64,000 nucleotides of DNA from NCBI GenBank assembly GCA_037893245.1, contig JBAIAA010000013.1, positions 1,240,001 through 1,304,000 on the forward strand. The letters are read 5' to 3'. Position 1 is the first letter of the stretch. Every line of letters starts with the position of its first letter. The DNA is from Crossaster papposus. Its lineage: Eukaryota > Echinodermata > Asteroidea > Velatida > Solasteridae. This document shows, one piece after another, positions 43,984 through 55,315 of the stretch. Made by a program: the position numbers and the translations under genes. The notes beneath the pieces are model-generated. The model made no database searches and was not told where the DNA came from. It worked only from the letters and a program-made list of their open reading frames with translations.

Positions 43984-44200
43984 GCTTTTTCTGCCTGGCC
44001 AACTCCACCGACTTCGTTGATAACGTCTGCCCGACGGGCCACTTCTGTCCCAACGGCACCACAAGGTCCAACGAGTTCCCCTGCCCACCGGGGACTTTCA
44101 ACGCCCTACCCCAGCAGATTGACGACGTGGCCTGAGTGGTGTGCACAGCTGGATCATACTGCATGGGCACTGGCAACGACGCGCCTACGTCCAACTGCAG
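43984..44200 (+). pseudogene. Cysteine-rich repeat exon 12 with in-frame TGA
   Basis: 217 bp, length in register (phase 1 in, phase 2 out). GFFCLANSTD, CPTGHFCPNGTT, CPPGTFNALPQQ, then TGA (44133-44135), then VVCTAGSYCMGTGN in the same frame to a GTAGTC donor. Confidence 0.82.
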
Positions 44201-44339
44201 GTAGTCCTGCAGATTCTTAAATATAGGTTGATACATGTTGGCAATTTCATTGTTACAGACATTATGCTCAGAGCCTACTAATTGACTTGGCCCATAAATA
44301 TCCATGAGATGTAATAATAATTCCCTCCTTTTCTCACAG

Positions 44340-44520
44340 CGATGGTTAGTATTGCATCCAAGGCACTTCCAGCCCCACCCCAACAGACCCGTCCATCGGA
44401 GGTCGGTGCGCCCCAGGAGAGTACTGCCCAGGGGGTATTGAAAAGCCCATCCCCTGCGATCCCAGGTACTACTGTGAGAGGGCGGGGCTGGCCGTGCCTT
44501 ACCTTGAATGCTCGCATTTC
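44340..44520 (+). pseudogene. Cysteine-rich repeat exon 13 with in-frame TAG
   Basis: The acceptor TTCTCACAG completes the Ser codon of exon 12. Two codons on is TAG (44347-44349), followed in frame by YCIQGTSSPTPTD, CAPGEYCPGG, CDPRYYCERAG and YLECS. The 3' boundary is not found; a donor seems lost. Confidence 0.75.
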
Positions 44521-44828
44521 CGGCCATGCTTGCTGCTGACATACATTTCCGAACTTAAACTTAGCGTGTTTATGCGTCATCCGTTTAAAATTTTGGAAAT
44601 TTTTTGCGTTTATATACGTCATCCAGCGCGAACTGGTTAAAGAGAATAATACAAAATGAATATACACAATTGCATTTCTTTTTGGTAGGTTTTTGAAGGG
44701 GATTTTTTTTTTTTGGTGTGAAGTTGTTATTTTGCTTACTCTACAAAAGTTATTTACTTTCGAAAGAGACGAACAAAAAAATGAACCCATGTTTAGTTGT
44801 AGGACAAGTAATTTGCAAAATTTTTAAT

Positions 44829-45134
44829 CAGGGGCGGATGCAGGAATTTAGGAATGTGGGGGTCCTAGCCATGGACGGGGTGTGTGTGGGCCTCTCCCAA
44901 AAAATTGTTTTTACAGTAGAAGCTCTGAGGTGCATTCCTGGACATCCTGCCTATTTTTCTTATATATTTTGATCATTTTGATCTATTGGGAATCCTTTAC
45001 AAAAAGTATAACGCTGCTCTTTTGCTCTGATATGAAAATACATTAAAAACCAAAAAAAAAATAATAAAAAAAATAATCAAGTCTAAAAATGTGGGGGTCC
45101 GGACCCCAGGACCCCTCCCCTGTATCCGCACCTG
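44829..45134. mobile_element. hAT-type MITE
   Basis: Starts CAGGGGCGGATGCAGG, ends CCTGTATCCGCACCTG, close to the ends of the hAT element at 45209, so possibly a non-autonomous relative. TTAAT flanks both sides. Confidence 0.65.
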
Positions 45135-45208
45135 TTAATTCGTTTCGGATTCACAATAATTAGGTTATCAGAAGGTTGACTGGTTCCCGCCTCCATCAGA
45201 ATCGATAA

Positions 45209-46627
45209 CAGGGGCGGATACAGGATTTGTCCAAGGGGGGGGTTTGATGAATACCTTTTTACTGTCTAAGCGGAGCGCCACCATGGGTTGGCGCGCAGCG
45301 CACCCGACAATTGTTGCTTTAAAAACCCTCCAGATGGCCGTAAATGGCACTTCCCGATTGTTCTAAGCTTCATGTACCCAGGTTGTCCTGGGAAGGTGTC
45401 TTAGGAAAATTTTGTTCCCTGGACGTGGCTTAGATGCAAAAAACAATACTTTTTTCAAACTTTAATTTTTATTCATGTCATGCCTCTATGATCGGTATCG
45501 TAATAAATGTTCAACAACATAACATTCATTCAACATGCATGCTCAAGGTCATGCTGCACCAGTCATTTGTCCATACTCTCAAATAATACTGAGTTGCAAA
45601 AGAGGCGCCTTGGGTTGGCCCTTGTGAACTGCCTCACTATGTCCTGGGTGTTAATTTGCCTCGTCTCTTTATAGTGAATGGCCATCATGGTGAGTCCTCA
45701 TAATCTTTTGGTGGCACGTTTTCACACGTCTCAGAGCGGAGAAGGATCGCTCTGCCTCACATGACCCAACAGGGGAAGTACACCCCACAATAATGAGTTC
45801 TCTGATATTGGGGAAGAGGTCCGCATCAGCATGTGTTAGAGATTCGACCAAGTCTTGTAATAGCTGTTGTCCCTTCTGCTGTTTCTGATCCTGCCAGACG
45901 TTTCTCCACCGTCTGAGTTCTCTCTGAAATGAAACAATTATAATCCTTTCATATAATATAGTAAATTTTGTGGAGCCTCTACCCAATAATTGGCGAACAT
46001 ACAATTTGCAATCAAAATTGAATTTCAAATCATTACATCATAATGGTACTTACTCTGAGAGCATCAGGATATGGTAAGTCTTTGTCCTAAAAGTGAAGCT
46101 TGTCCAAAAGTGCATTCAAGTTGTCGTCGGACAGGGTGGCAATCACTAAGGGCAACAGTGACATGACGGACTTCATCCTCTGACTGTCCTCTAAAAATCT
46201 AGCATATACACTAATAATCTGTTTCATTTAGTTCCTGACTGGTATCAGCGATGTACCGGTACCTTTATCTTCGTCTCTGGAATACAATAGTGCAATAATG
46301 AATGCAAGAGTGCAGCAGACACAAGCACTCTACAGGGCTGGGGACGGGGCAAAACACCAAAACCACCGAAACACACACACAATCCGAGCAGCAGTAAAAT
46401 ACCGAAATGGCAATGCACAAACTAGCATATTAACACACCATACGACTAACCACAACAGGCCAGCAAACACCGCACGAAGCAACAACAAAGCATACCACAG
46501 ACAAACATTGACTGAAACATTGGGGGTCCAAAGAGAATAGCCTATGCAAATGATTTAAAAAAAACCAGAAAACTCAAGGGGGGGGGTTTAAACCCCCAAA
46601 CCCCCCCCCCCCCTGGATCCGCCACTG
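45209..46627 (-). mobile_element. hAT transposon remnant
   Basis: Ends CAGGGGCGGATACAGG and CCTGGATCCGCCACTG form terminal inverted repeats 1.4 kb apart. A minus-strand frame (45669-46028) has FPNIRELIIVGCTSPVGSCEAERSFS then ALRRVKT, the hAT C-terminal dimerisation region. The catalytic core and N-terminal finger are absent. An 8-bp target duplication is not evident. Confidence 0.75.
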
Positions 46628-47056
46628 GATAGCACAGGGAGCAAGAAACCATTCTACACATACTTTTCTTTACTTCCATCAGATAGTGTTATTTTTTAGA
46701 TAATTTCTCTTTTTGGGTCACATAAACAAACTTTTAGGGACACTAACCAGTCCTAAATTCTGTATGTCTGTACATCCGTATACTATGACCGTTTGTACTT
46801 GTATGAGTTTCTGGGGTCAAAGGCCATGTAGGGGTCATTATAGGTCATTAGAGGTCATTGTTTGTATGTATGTATGTTAAAGTTTCCGGTTATGTCTCGG
46901 AATCAAATGTATAACTTCTACATGCTTTCATGACTTTTGATAACATTTGGATGCAGTGACCGTTGTGGGATAATTGGAGGTCATCATTGAAACAGGTGAC
47001 ACTCACAGCACTCACGATCCGAGGATCACTTGTTTTCTGTATTAATCTTAATTTAG

Positions 47057-47582
47057 TTTTTACTGCACCTTGGAGGCATCTGTCAGCAACCCCACCAACA
47101 ACGTGACGGGCAACGTCTGTCCCCGGGGCCACTACTGCCCTGTGGGTTCCTGGGAGCCCGCCCCTTGCCCAATTAGCTACTACCTCGACGCCACCGAACA
47201 AAGCGCTAACACCAGCTGCCAGATCTGCACCAAGGGGATGTACTGCCATTGTGAGGGTCTTCCCACCTCTACGTGTTTCTGCCAGAGGGGCTACTACTGC
47301 CCTGTTGGTCAGATTACGGCCACCCCGGCCGACCACACCTGCCCCCAGGGTCACTTCTGTGGAGAGGGATATGGCGATCCGGAGCCCTGCCCGTCCGGCA
47401 CCTACCAGGACAGAGTGGGACTGCAAGACCTGCCCTGCTGGGCATTACTGTAATGCCACCGTCGGGCCCGTGGTGTGGTACGGATCATACGTCTGCCCAA
47501 GTGGGTATTACTGCCTGAATGGGACAACGTACGCAGAGGAGTTTGCCTGCCCGTACGGAACATTCAACAACCTGACAACCAG
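47057..47582 (+). pseudogene. Cysteine-rich repeat exon 14 with frameshift
   Basis: 526 bp, longest exon. FYCTLEASVSNP, CPRGHYCPVGS, CQICTKGMYC, GYYCPVGQ, CPQGHFCGEGYG, CPSGTYQDR, then a +1 shift near 47414, then CKTCPAGHYCNATV, CPSGYYCLNGT and CPYGTFNNLTTR. Donor GTGGGG. Confidence 0.82.
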
Positions 47583-47672
47583 GTGGGGTTAAACATGCAA
47601 ACTCTTTGAGCATTTATCAAATTCGTTGCAAAGTCAACTCGGAACTCATGGTCTCATGTCAAGTCACAATCA

Positions 47673-47850
47673 GTGCTGTGGTCTAGTTGTCTGGAGCATT
47701 GAAATTGCAGTCTGTAGGTAAAGCTGCAGGTTGTAGGTTCGAGTCCAGCCTAGGACTACGGTGTGTGTGCCCTTGTACAAGGGACCTTGTCACTCATTGC
47801 TTCTCTCCACCCAAGAGTAAATGGGTACCAGTTCACGTCAAATGAGGTGT
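47673..47850 (+). repeat. tRNA-derived SINE
   Basis: A-box-like GTGGTCTAGTTGTCTGGAG and perfect B-box GGTTCGAGTCC (47736-47746), then CTCATTGCTTCTCTCCACCC as in the SINE at 60110. The tail is missing. Confidence 0.7.
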
Positions 47851-48319
47851 ATATACGTAAAGTTTTTCCGGAATTCAAAACGATTCACGGATAAACGCAA
47901 CACAAGGAAGGCTGTAAATATCTGTCCGCAACCAGATCGCAGTGAGCGAGGCTAGAAATATCAGGGTTTCACCCATATGCCGGGTCCTGTCAACGTCAGA
48001 ATAATCCTGCGCGAACTGGTTAACTTTTCGACAGTCTGTATTATACACAAACAAACAAAGTACATATTTATTAAGCATCAGACAGGTGCTCAAAGCTAAT
48101 TGGGCCCATGAAACATTCCAAATACCATCTCAGCTCCCAGGTGAGTATAAAGCTCCATGCTGCCATTTTGGCCCAAAGCAGCAATCACTATATTTGCCCT
48201 CACAGGTACCTATTTACTCCTGGAAGGGGAGAAATAATGAGTGGCAAAGTGCCTTGCCTATAGGGCACACACAAACACCCCCCACCCCACATCTTTTCTA
48301 TATATAACCCTAACCCGTT

Positions 48320-48510
48320 TTTCCTCTAGCGCTCTTTTTCGGAAACTGAAAAACGGATTGTGGACGTGTGCAGGTCCACACACCGTAACCTCTTCCCGCA
48401 TCGTGTGGACCTATATTGTTCGGAGGTCCACAGTGCGTATGCAAGACTAGCTCTCCCCCCAGGCTGGACTCGAACCTACAACCACGAGGCCACGGCACTT
48501 GATATTTGTT
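48320..48510 (-). repeat. tRNA-derived SINE head, minus strand
   Basis: The complement has GTGCCGTGGCCTCGTGGTTG and B-box GGTTCGAGTCC (48466-48476). Confidence 0.6.
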
Positions 48511-48620
48511 GTTAGTTATAAACATTCTATATGCCAATAAATAATTGCCAATCGAGTTTGCAGGATAATACGTTCAGGAAACGTGTGTCATTTTTTTAAA
48601 ACCATACTAGGCTTGATGAG

Positions 48621-48748
48621 TCAAGGTGACTGCACCTCATGTCTGCCTGGGATGGCATGCGACGAGTCTGGCTTGGTCTATCCCGTCGGGCCCTGCGAGG
48701 CTGGGTACTACTGCAGGAAAGGTGCCAACATTACCACGCCCATGGATG
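48621..48748 (+). CDS. Cysteine-rich repeat exon 15
   Basis: 128 bp, phase 2 in, phase 1 out. CTSCLPGMACDESG, YPVGPCEAGYYCRKGAN. The first base completes a Ser codon with the AG ending exon 14. The acceptor (GATGAG) is weak. Clean frame. Confidence 0.78.
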
Positions 48749-49328
48749 GTATGAATACTCTCATATAATATTGGATTTTGGGGCGGGGGATATAAGAATA
48801 TACTACAGCAAATATCTACAAAATCAAAGAATAGAAATTATAAATCAGCACATTCCACGTAGTTACAAAGTGTAAGGCTGCGTCTGAATTTCTTGGCTAC
48901 TGTTTAGGTCTACAACAATTACGCGTGAGCAGGCTTACAATAGATGTAGCCGTAGTTCTGTAAGCCTGTAAGTTCTGTAAGCCAGAAATAACCTGAGATG
49001 ATGTTACTACATTCAAACACCCCTAATTCATTATACATCGATTGGATGAGGGCTTTGCATAATTACCCCAATTCATTGTTTTGGTTTTAAGTCAAAATTT
49101 GCCAAATTTGGTTAAATAACGAACAGCATATAAATACTCAAGTTGGGAATTTTCTCTTTGTTTTGTTACGCTCACTTTCTATTTGCATGTTTTTATTATT
49201 CATTTATTCATAGAAGTGACTAAATAATCAATATCCTGATGGTTACTGAGGACTGTTTTCTCAGATGAACCCGTGCATTATTTATCGTGCATTATTCAAT
49301 ATTTATAAGTTATTCCTGATTTCACCAG
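48749..49328. other. Intron 15
   Basis: No gene or repeat recognised. Confidence 0.5.
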
Positions 49329-49479
49329 GCCTCCTGAACGATGAGTGCCCTGCTGGTTACTACTGCATGGCGGGCAACGTGGAACCAGACGCCTGCCCAG
49401 AGGTTCAGCCCGGTCACCAGGCTGAAGATGGTTGAGGAGTGCCTCAGTTGCACGGCCGGTAACTTCTGCAATTCAACAG
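49329..49479 (+). pseudogene. Cysteine-rich repeat exon 16 with frameshift (last visible)
   Basis: 151 bp, one base out of register. NDECPAGYYCMAGN, then a shift near 49399-49402, then ECLSCTAGNFCNSTG up to a GTGAGA donor, so further exons are expected. None is found downstream; the Polinton element begins about 200 bp later. Confidence 0.78.
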
Positions 49480-49691
49480 GTGAGAAAGCTAGTCAGATGT
49501 TCGGTGGATGGTCCCGTATTTGGATGTTTGGTTTATCCGGCCCAGAGTCAAAGGGTATGCAGAAAGGGGTCAAGCCACCGTAGACCATTATTTTGTTGAT
49601 TGGGCATTTCTATCGTTTGACGCAGCAAAAGTACCCAAAATTTAAAGACAGGTCCTTGACAACTAAACCTGATGAATTGTTATCTCTGTGA

Positions 49692-52600
49692 ATGCTTTAT
49701 CTTCCGAGAGTAGTAGATTTTCAAGTACATAGAGCTTTTAGTAACAGTTATAGAAACTTGGAGTTAAAGCCTAGATTGTTTAACAATGACGTAGAGCAAT
49801 TATTTAATACGCACATGCGGCAGATTGAAAAAATTGTTGTGTCAGAGCTGAGAAATGTATCGGCCATAAAAGTTCAGTTAGGATTTAAAGCGGAATACGA
49901 TTAAGAAAATCAAGACGGCTTAGTAGAAACCAGCGCTTTTACCTTTTTTAGTAAAAAGCTAGTTGTTTTAAACGAGAGTCAGATAAAAGAAATTGTCAAA
50001 GATACTAGTCAAGGATCGGGTTGAAAACTCGTTAGGATACTCTTTTATATCAACATCGACCGCTATAGACCTATGAGCGGCAGTTTTTATATAAAATTAC
50101 CGACTTTTTTATTAAACAAAAAAGCTTTTATTAACGTCAGAAACAAAGACAACGAATGTTTACGGTGGTGTTTGAGAGCCGCTCTCGGCAAGTATACCGA
50201 CGAAATAAAACAACGAGTAAATACAAACCCGATTTTAAAGTCCACGAAGACAGGCCGTCAGTTTATGATAAAAACGATGGATTAAATTTTAAAGACGTAG
50301 ACTTTCCTACTCCAATCAATCAAATAGAAAAGATAGAGAGATAAAACAATCTGAGTACGAAGAGGCTAAAGTACGACCGTTATATTTATCTAAAAACGCC
50401 AACGACCCCGCAGCCATAAATCTGTTGTTGTTTTCCTCGGACGACAAGAATCACTATTATTGGATAAAACATATATCTAGAATATGTTTGAACCAAACGA
50501 TACACAAGCATGAAACATACATTTGTTTTAGATGTTTGGCGCACTACAACTCACGAGACAAGTTTGACAGGCATACGCAAGAAGGCGAGGGAATAGATAT
50601 GCCACCATCTAAGGTCGTCTTTCCAAAAGGTTTTAACGACGACCCTCCGATATTAAAATTTAAAAATCTAAAGTTTACGCAAGACGCGCCTTTTGTCATT
50701 TATGCCGACTTTGAATCGATATTAAAAAAATTAAAGCCTCAAGAGGCAAACACGCAGAAGACTCAAGTTCACAAATCTTGCGGTTATTCGTTGATCGCTT
50801 TAAGGTACGACGGTAAACTTGAATTTCAAGAGACCTATAGAGGAAAAGACGCCATGACTAAATTCATAGACTCGACGTTGCGTTTAAGATACGAGTTTAA
50901 TCAAGTTTTTAAAAACCCCAAGCTCATAGACTTTACATCGCGAGACAACATCGATCACCAAAACACGAGTACGTGTTGGATTTGCGAAAAGTCAATATAT
51001 CCTAATTAATCCTCAAACTGTCAGTGCCCGCTTCCGAAAGAACCGAAGACTAACGAAGAAAAGAAAGAATGTTGTTACGTATAAACAAAAAGGGATTTAA
51101 AGAGTCAAAGTGTATCGAGTGTAAAAAGCGTATCAACAAATTTAGAAAGGTGAGAGATTACTGTCACATCACGGGTAGATACAGGGGAGCCGATCACGCT
51201 TATTGCAATCAAAAACTGCAGGTGGTATTGGATAAAACTCAGATACCCGTCATCTTTCACAATTACAAAAATTACGACGCTCATTTAATCAAGCAAGGTT
51301 TGTACGAGACTAAAGAAAATATCGATTTTATTTCCAGCAACTCGGAAAAATACATTTCGTTTTCGATCGGTAATCTGAGATTTATAGACTCGTTTAAATT
51401 TATGTCGACGTCGTTGGATAAACTAGTCAACGCGTGTCCAAAAGAGGCATTTACTCTACTCAAAGAACGCTATAAAGACCAAAATGTCGACCTGCTCTTA
51501 CAAAAAGGTATTTACCCGTACGAGTATATGGACTTGTTCGATAAGTTTGAAGAGATCGACCTACCACCCATCGACGAGTTTTGCAGCAGCCTCAAAGACT
51601 AGAATATCTCGCAAGACGATTATTCTAGGGCTCAACAAGTGTGGGTCGAATTTAACGTCAAAAACTTGGGTGAATATCACGACTTGTACGTCACCACCGA
51701 CGCGTTACTTTTGGCAGGTGTGTTTGAAAATTTTAGAAAAGTGTGTAAAAAGAACTACAAGTTAGACCCCGCTAACTATTACACCTCTCCTGGGTTGTCG
51801 TGGGACCCGTTGTTAAAACACTCGGACGTCGAGCTCGAGTTGTTGACCGATGTGGACAAACACTTGTTTTTTGAAAAAGCAAAAAGAGGACTATCAAGCG
51901 TGGGTGGTGCTAGGCACTATAAAGCAAACAATAAATATCTTTCCGACTACGATCCAGACAAACCATCGACTTACATCATGTATCTCGACGCCATCAATTT
52001 GTATGGTTGGGCCATGAGTCAATATTTACCTTACGCCGATCTTAAATGTGCAAAACCCAAAAACTTCACGACGGAACGCATTATGTCAATCTCAGAAACG
52101 GCCAACGTAGGGTGTCTCTTAGAGGTAGACTTGGATTATCCCAACGCTTTGCAAGATTGGCACAATGATTATCCGCTGGCCCTCAAAAATATCAAAGTAC
52201 CCAAAGAGTGGTTGTCCGAGTTTTAACTGGGGTTGTTGGCGTATTACAATTTAAGCAAGTGCCTTGGATGAAATCTTACATCGACAAAAACGCCCAACTC
52301 AGAACTCACGCAACGTCTGACTTTGAAAAGGACTTTTTTAAGCTCATGAACAACAGCATATTTGGAAAGACGATGGAAAAAGGGGAAAATAGAACAGAGG
52401 CGTTTTTACTTAGAAGCGACCAAGTTTCTAAATATCAAGCGTTGTCGCGTAAACCGAGCTATAAACATACGACGATTTTTACCGATTGCAATCTAGCGTT
52501 TATCGAAATGTAAAAGACCAAGACGTTATTAAACAAACCTATTTATGCGGGGGTTAGTATTTTAGACCTCTCAAAAACTCTCATGTACGACTTTTATTAC

Positions 52601-53153
52601 AACCGCCTCAAAGAAACCTATGGAGACCGAACAGGGTTTACCGACACAGACAGTCTACTCTTGAGCGTTGAAACGGATGACGTTTACGAAGATATGAAAA
52701 AAGACTCCGACTCGTACGACTTGTCAAACTATCCCACCGATCACCCTTTGTACGACCGCGTCAACAAAAAGGTAATAGGTAAATTTAAAGACGAATTTGG
52801 TGGAAAAACCAGTCAGCCAATGCGTTTGCTTAAGGCCAAAGATGTACTCAATTTTAATGACGGACGGCTTTGAGCTTAAAAAAAGCCAAGGGAGTAACCA
52901 AAGCAGTCACCGACCAAAAATTAAGTCACGAGCGTTATCTCGACTGTCTAAAAAAAAAGATTCTCAAAGCGATAAGATGACGTACATCAGATCTAAAAAT
53001 CACGCGTTACACACCATAACTCAAAACAAACTGTCGTTGAGTCCTCTGGACACAAAGCTATATATACTACAGGATGGAACGTCTACTCTAGCTTTTGGCC
53101 ACTATAAACTTGGAGGTAACTCGGTGTCCGGTGAAACGACTTGTAGCTCTTGA
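49692..53153 (+). pseudogene. Polinton/Maverick-type protein-primed DNA polymerase B, broken
   Basis: Replicates the element by protein-primed synthesis in its family. The N-terminal region (49692-50344) is split by stops and frameshifts. Exonuclease motifs are visible: YADFES (50701), HNYKNYD (about 51257), YHDLYVTTD (about 51674). Polymerase motifs are motif A DAINLYG (about 51988), motif B NNSIFGKT (about 52350) and motif C TDTDS (about 52640). Stops at about 51007, 51600, 52224, 52511 and 52871 and a deletion after EWLSEF (52226), removing much of the segment between motifs A and B, make it non-functional. A VRDYCHITGRYRG-CNQ zinc-type region is typical of the family. Confidence 0.85.
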
Positions 53154-54091
53154 CTAACGAAACTTCGATTGGGACCTTTTTTGAGATAGTAAAGAGTGGG
53201 TTGGTTGGGGTCTTTGATCACGCGATCTAAATCAAAAACCTTGAGACTCCAGATAGGGTCGGTCGCTCTCCTCCCTCTAACTCACTGGGTGCGTAAAGAT
53301 ATCTAAAACGATCGCCTTTTTTAAACAACTCTTTTTCTACCTCGTCCGCGGAAGAACTGATTTGACGAACTTGTGTTTCTTGCATCGCCCGCCTGGGAGT
53401 GAGTGGCTCGTAGTCTTCCGTCGTTATCGATCTGGTGGTTTCGTCGTTTAACGCCTTAATTACGTCGGGTAATCTTTTAACCCAGAGTCGCGATCTCTCC
53501 GTCGGATTAATGATTTCTTTGGCGTATTGATGGCCAAACAATCTCTCCGCCAAAGTCCTGTTAAATCTTTCGACGGTACCCTGCGCTCTGTGGTTGCCCG
53601 GTTCTCCCACTTGTATCGCGACATTTTTCCTTGACATCATTTTTTTAAATTTCCCGTGAAATTCTTTACCCGCGTCTACTTTTAAAACCTTTGGCCAAGT
53701 CAAAGGCGACCTAGCGTAAACTCGAATCAAAGCGTCGGCCACTTGGGTACTCGTCTTGTTGGTCAAAGGTTCGGCCTCCTTAAAACGCGTGGCCACGTCA
53801 ACGACCGTCATCGCGTACTTAGACTTGTTATTTTTACCCTTCAATAAAGTCGGTACAAAATAATATATCTGATGCATTTCGTTGGGAATACCCATGAACT
53901 TGTTCAAACTCGTAGGTCGAGGAATATACGTAGGAGGCGGTAAATAAATTTGCCACAACGCTTGTTTTTTTAACCAGTTTCTGGTTTCTTCTTTGGACGC
54001 GCCCGTTTTTTTTAGCTAATTTTACAACAGTGCCCTCACCCTTCCAATAACCGACGGGGCTATAATACACTTTTTTAAACTTTGTTTCCAT
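53115..54091 (-). pseudogene. Polinton-type retroviral-like integrase, broken
   Basis: Converges on the polymerase. The N-terminal part starts METKFKKVYY, shifts frame near 54015, then a 243-codon frame carries YAMTVVDVATRF, KVDAGKEF (second catalytic Asp) and GTVERFNRTLAE (catalytic Glu). Tyr stands in the MHQIYYF segment where the family has the first catalytic Asp. A further frameshift near 53260 separates the C-terminal LYYL-containing part, which runs to about 53112. It would insert the element in its family; here it is dead. Confidence 0.82.
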
Positions 54092-54191
54092 TGTATTTAA
54101 CTAAACAACTTATAACAACTTATAAACTAAAAAACCTACCAACGCCGTTCCTCCCAAAACAAACGCCAACTCGCCGGTCTTTTGATCTTCG

Positions 54192-54515
54192 CTAGGTGCG
54201 TACAAATCGGCGAGAGTGGGCTCGTGCTGTGTAGATTGGTACTCGTAGATCTTCGCGAGTAACCGAGTTGTATTCTCTGAGAGCCTCGTCTATACTTTTA
54301 AAAGTCTTTTGAGCCTTCGCTTGTTTTTTGAGTCGATCGTTTAACCAATCGAGATGCTTTGTCCGAGATGTTTTGTTTTTCGCCGTCGTCAGTTTTTCTA
54401 AAGCTAAGTCGTGTCTCTTGCGCTCTCCGTCTTGTTTAACGCTCGAAAAATTTGATCCCGTGAAAGCTAAAGAGTTAAATATAGCGCCTCCGACCATAAT
54501 AGCGATGCTAGCCAT
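54192..54515 (-). CDS. Small Polinton-associated protein with hydrophobic N-terminus
   Basis: About 107 residues: a hydrophobic Gly/Ala-rich start (MASIAIMVGGAIFNSLAFTG) then a charged helical part with KRHDLALEKL and FKSIDEALREYN. I recall similar small proteins encoded beside polymerase and integrase in cnidarian and other invertebrate Polintons; their role is unknown to me. The last 20 residues look frameshifted. Confidence 0.5.
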   Translation of the reverse strand: MASIAIMVGGAIFNSLAFTGSNFSSVKQDGERKRHDLALEKLTTAKNKTSRTKHLDWLNDRLKKQAKAQKTFKSIDEALREYNSVTREDLRVPIYTARAHSRRFVRT

Positions 54516-54758
54516 ATTTTAAAAGAAAAAAACAAAAATACACTTAGATTTCATCGTTAACTTACAGCAAAAACCCCAACTCTCAGACTCTTACACCCCC
54601 AGCGATAACCAAATAGAACGAGAACTCGAGTTTGTTGCGAGATACCTAGCTTATATATTTTTCTAAGTGGATTCCTAAATCTAAAAAATAATGAGACATA
54701 TTTTCTAATACACATAAGACATTTTAATTAAAGTCTTTTATACTAAAGACAACTAAAA

Positions 54759-55315
54759 ATGATTAGCGGCATAAACAAAACGGTTGTAGAAAATATATCG
54801 AGACTGAAAGAACAAGCACAAAAACAAGCTAAAAATTACTCGAGACTGATCGAACAAGATAAAAATATATCGAGAATGAAAGAACAAGCACAAGAACAAG
54901 CACAAGAACAAGCTAACAGGCTGGACTTAGATTTCAAGAGTCTAGAGATTGTAGTGAAGGCGGTCGACCGCGGTTTTTTTATGGTTATTTTTGCGGATAT
55001 ATTACCCGCCGTTACTCGAGACTGATCGAACAAGATAAAAATATATCGAGAATGAAAGAACAATCACAAGAACAATCACAAGAACAATCACAAGAACAAG
55101 CTAACAGGCTGGACTTAGATTTCAAGAGTCTAGAGATTGTAGTGAACGCGGTCGACCGCGGTTCTTTTATGGTTATTTTTGCGGATATATTCACCCATTA
55201 TAGGTTACCCGCCGTTACAACGGATGAGCTAGTCTTGGTCAAGACCAAGCTAGCCTGTTCATTTGTTCCGCGGCGCGCCGTCCGTATTATCTGGGCTTAT
55301 TTAGGGCGCCCTTAA
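54759..55315 (+). repeat. 176-bp tandem repeat at Polinton right side
   Basis: CGAGACTGATCGAACAAGAT starts at 54841 and 55017. Each unit also has GAACAAGCACAAGAACAAG runs and CGGTCGACCGCGG. Open frames here are Glu/Gln-rich and repeat-derived. It may be the terminal region of the element, but no inverted partner was found at the left side. Confidence 0.7.

Larger units (their letters stand above)
234..49479 (+). other. Gene model: giant ephrin-receptor-like cysteine-rich repeat gene (16 exons visible)
   Basis: Sixteen exons on the plus strand encode the same module: CP-x-G-x-Y/F-Y-C followed by G-T-x, a CP-x-G-T-F/Y turn and CxxC spacing. This is the ephrin-receptor-like (GCC2/GCC3) cysteine-rich repeat found in large secreted or membrane proteins of marine invertebrates. 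Exon junctions mostly fall inside the Gly codon preceding the aromatic-Tyr-Cys motif, and donor and acceptor phases chain across most of the model. No signal peptide, transmembrane segment, start or stop codon is seen, so the window holds an internal part. The many N-x-S/T sites fit an extracellular protein. Eight exons carry a stop or frameshift. The function is unknown. Confidence 0.85.
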
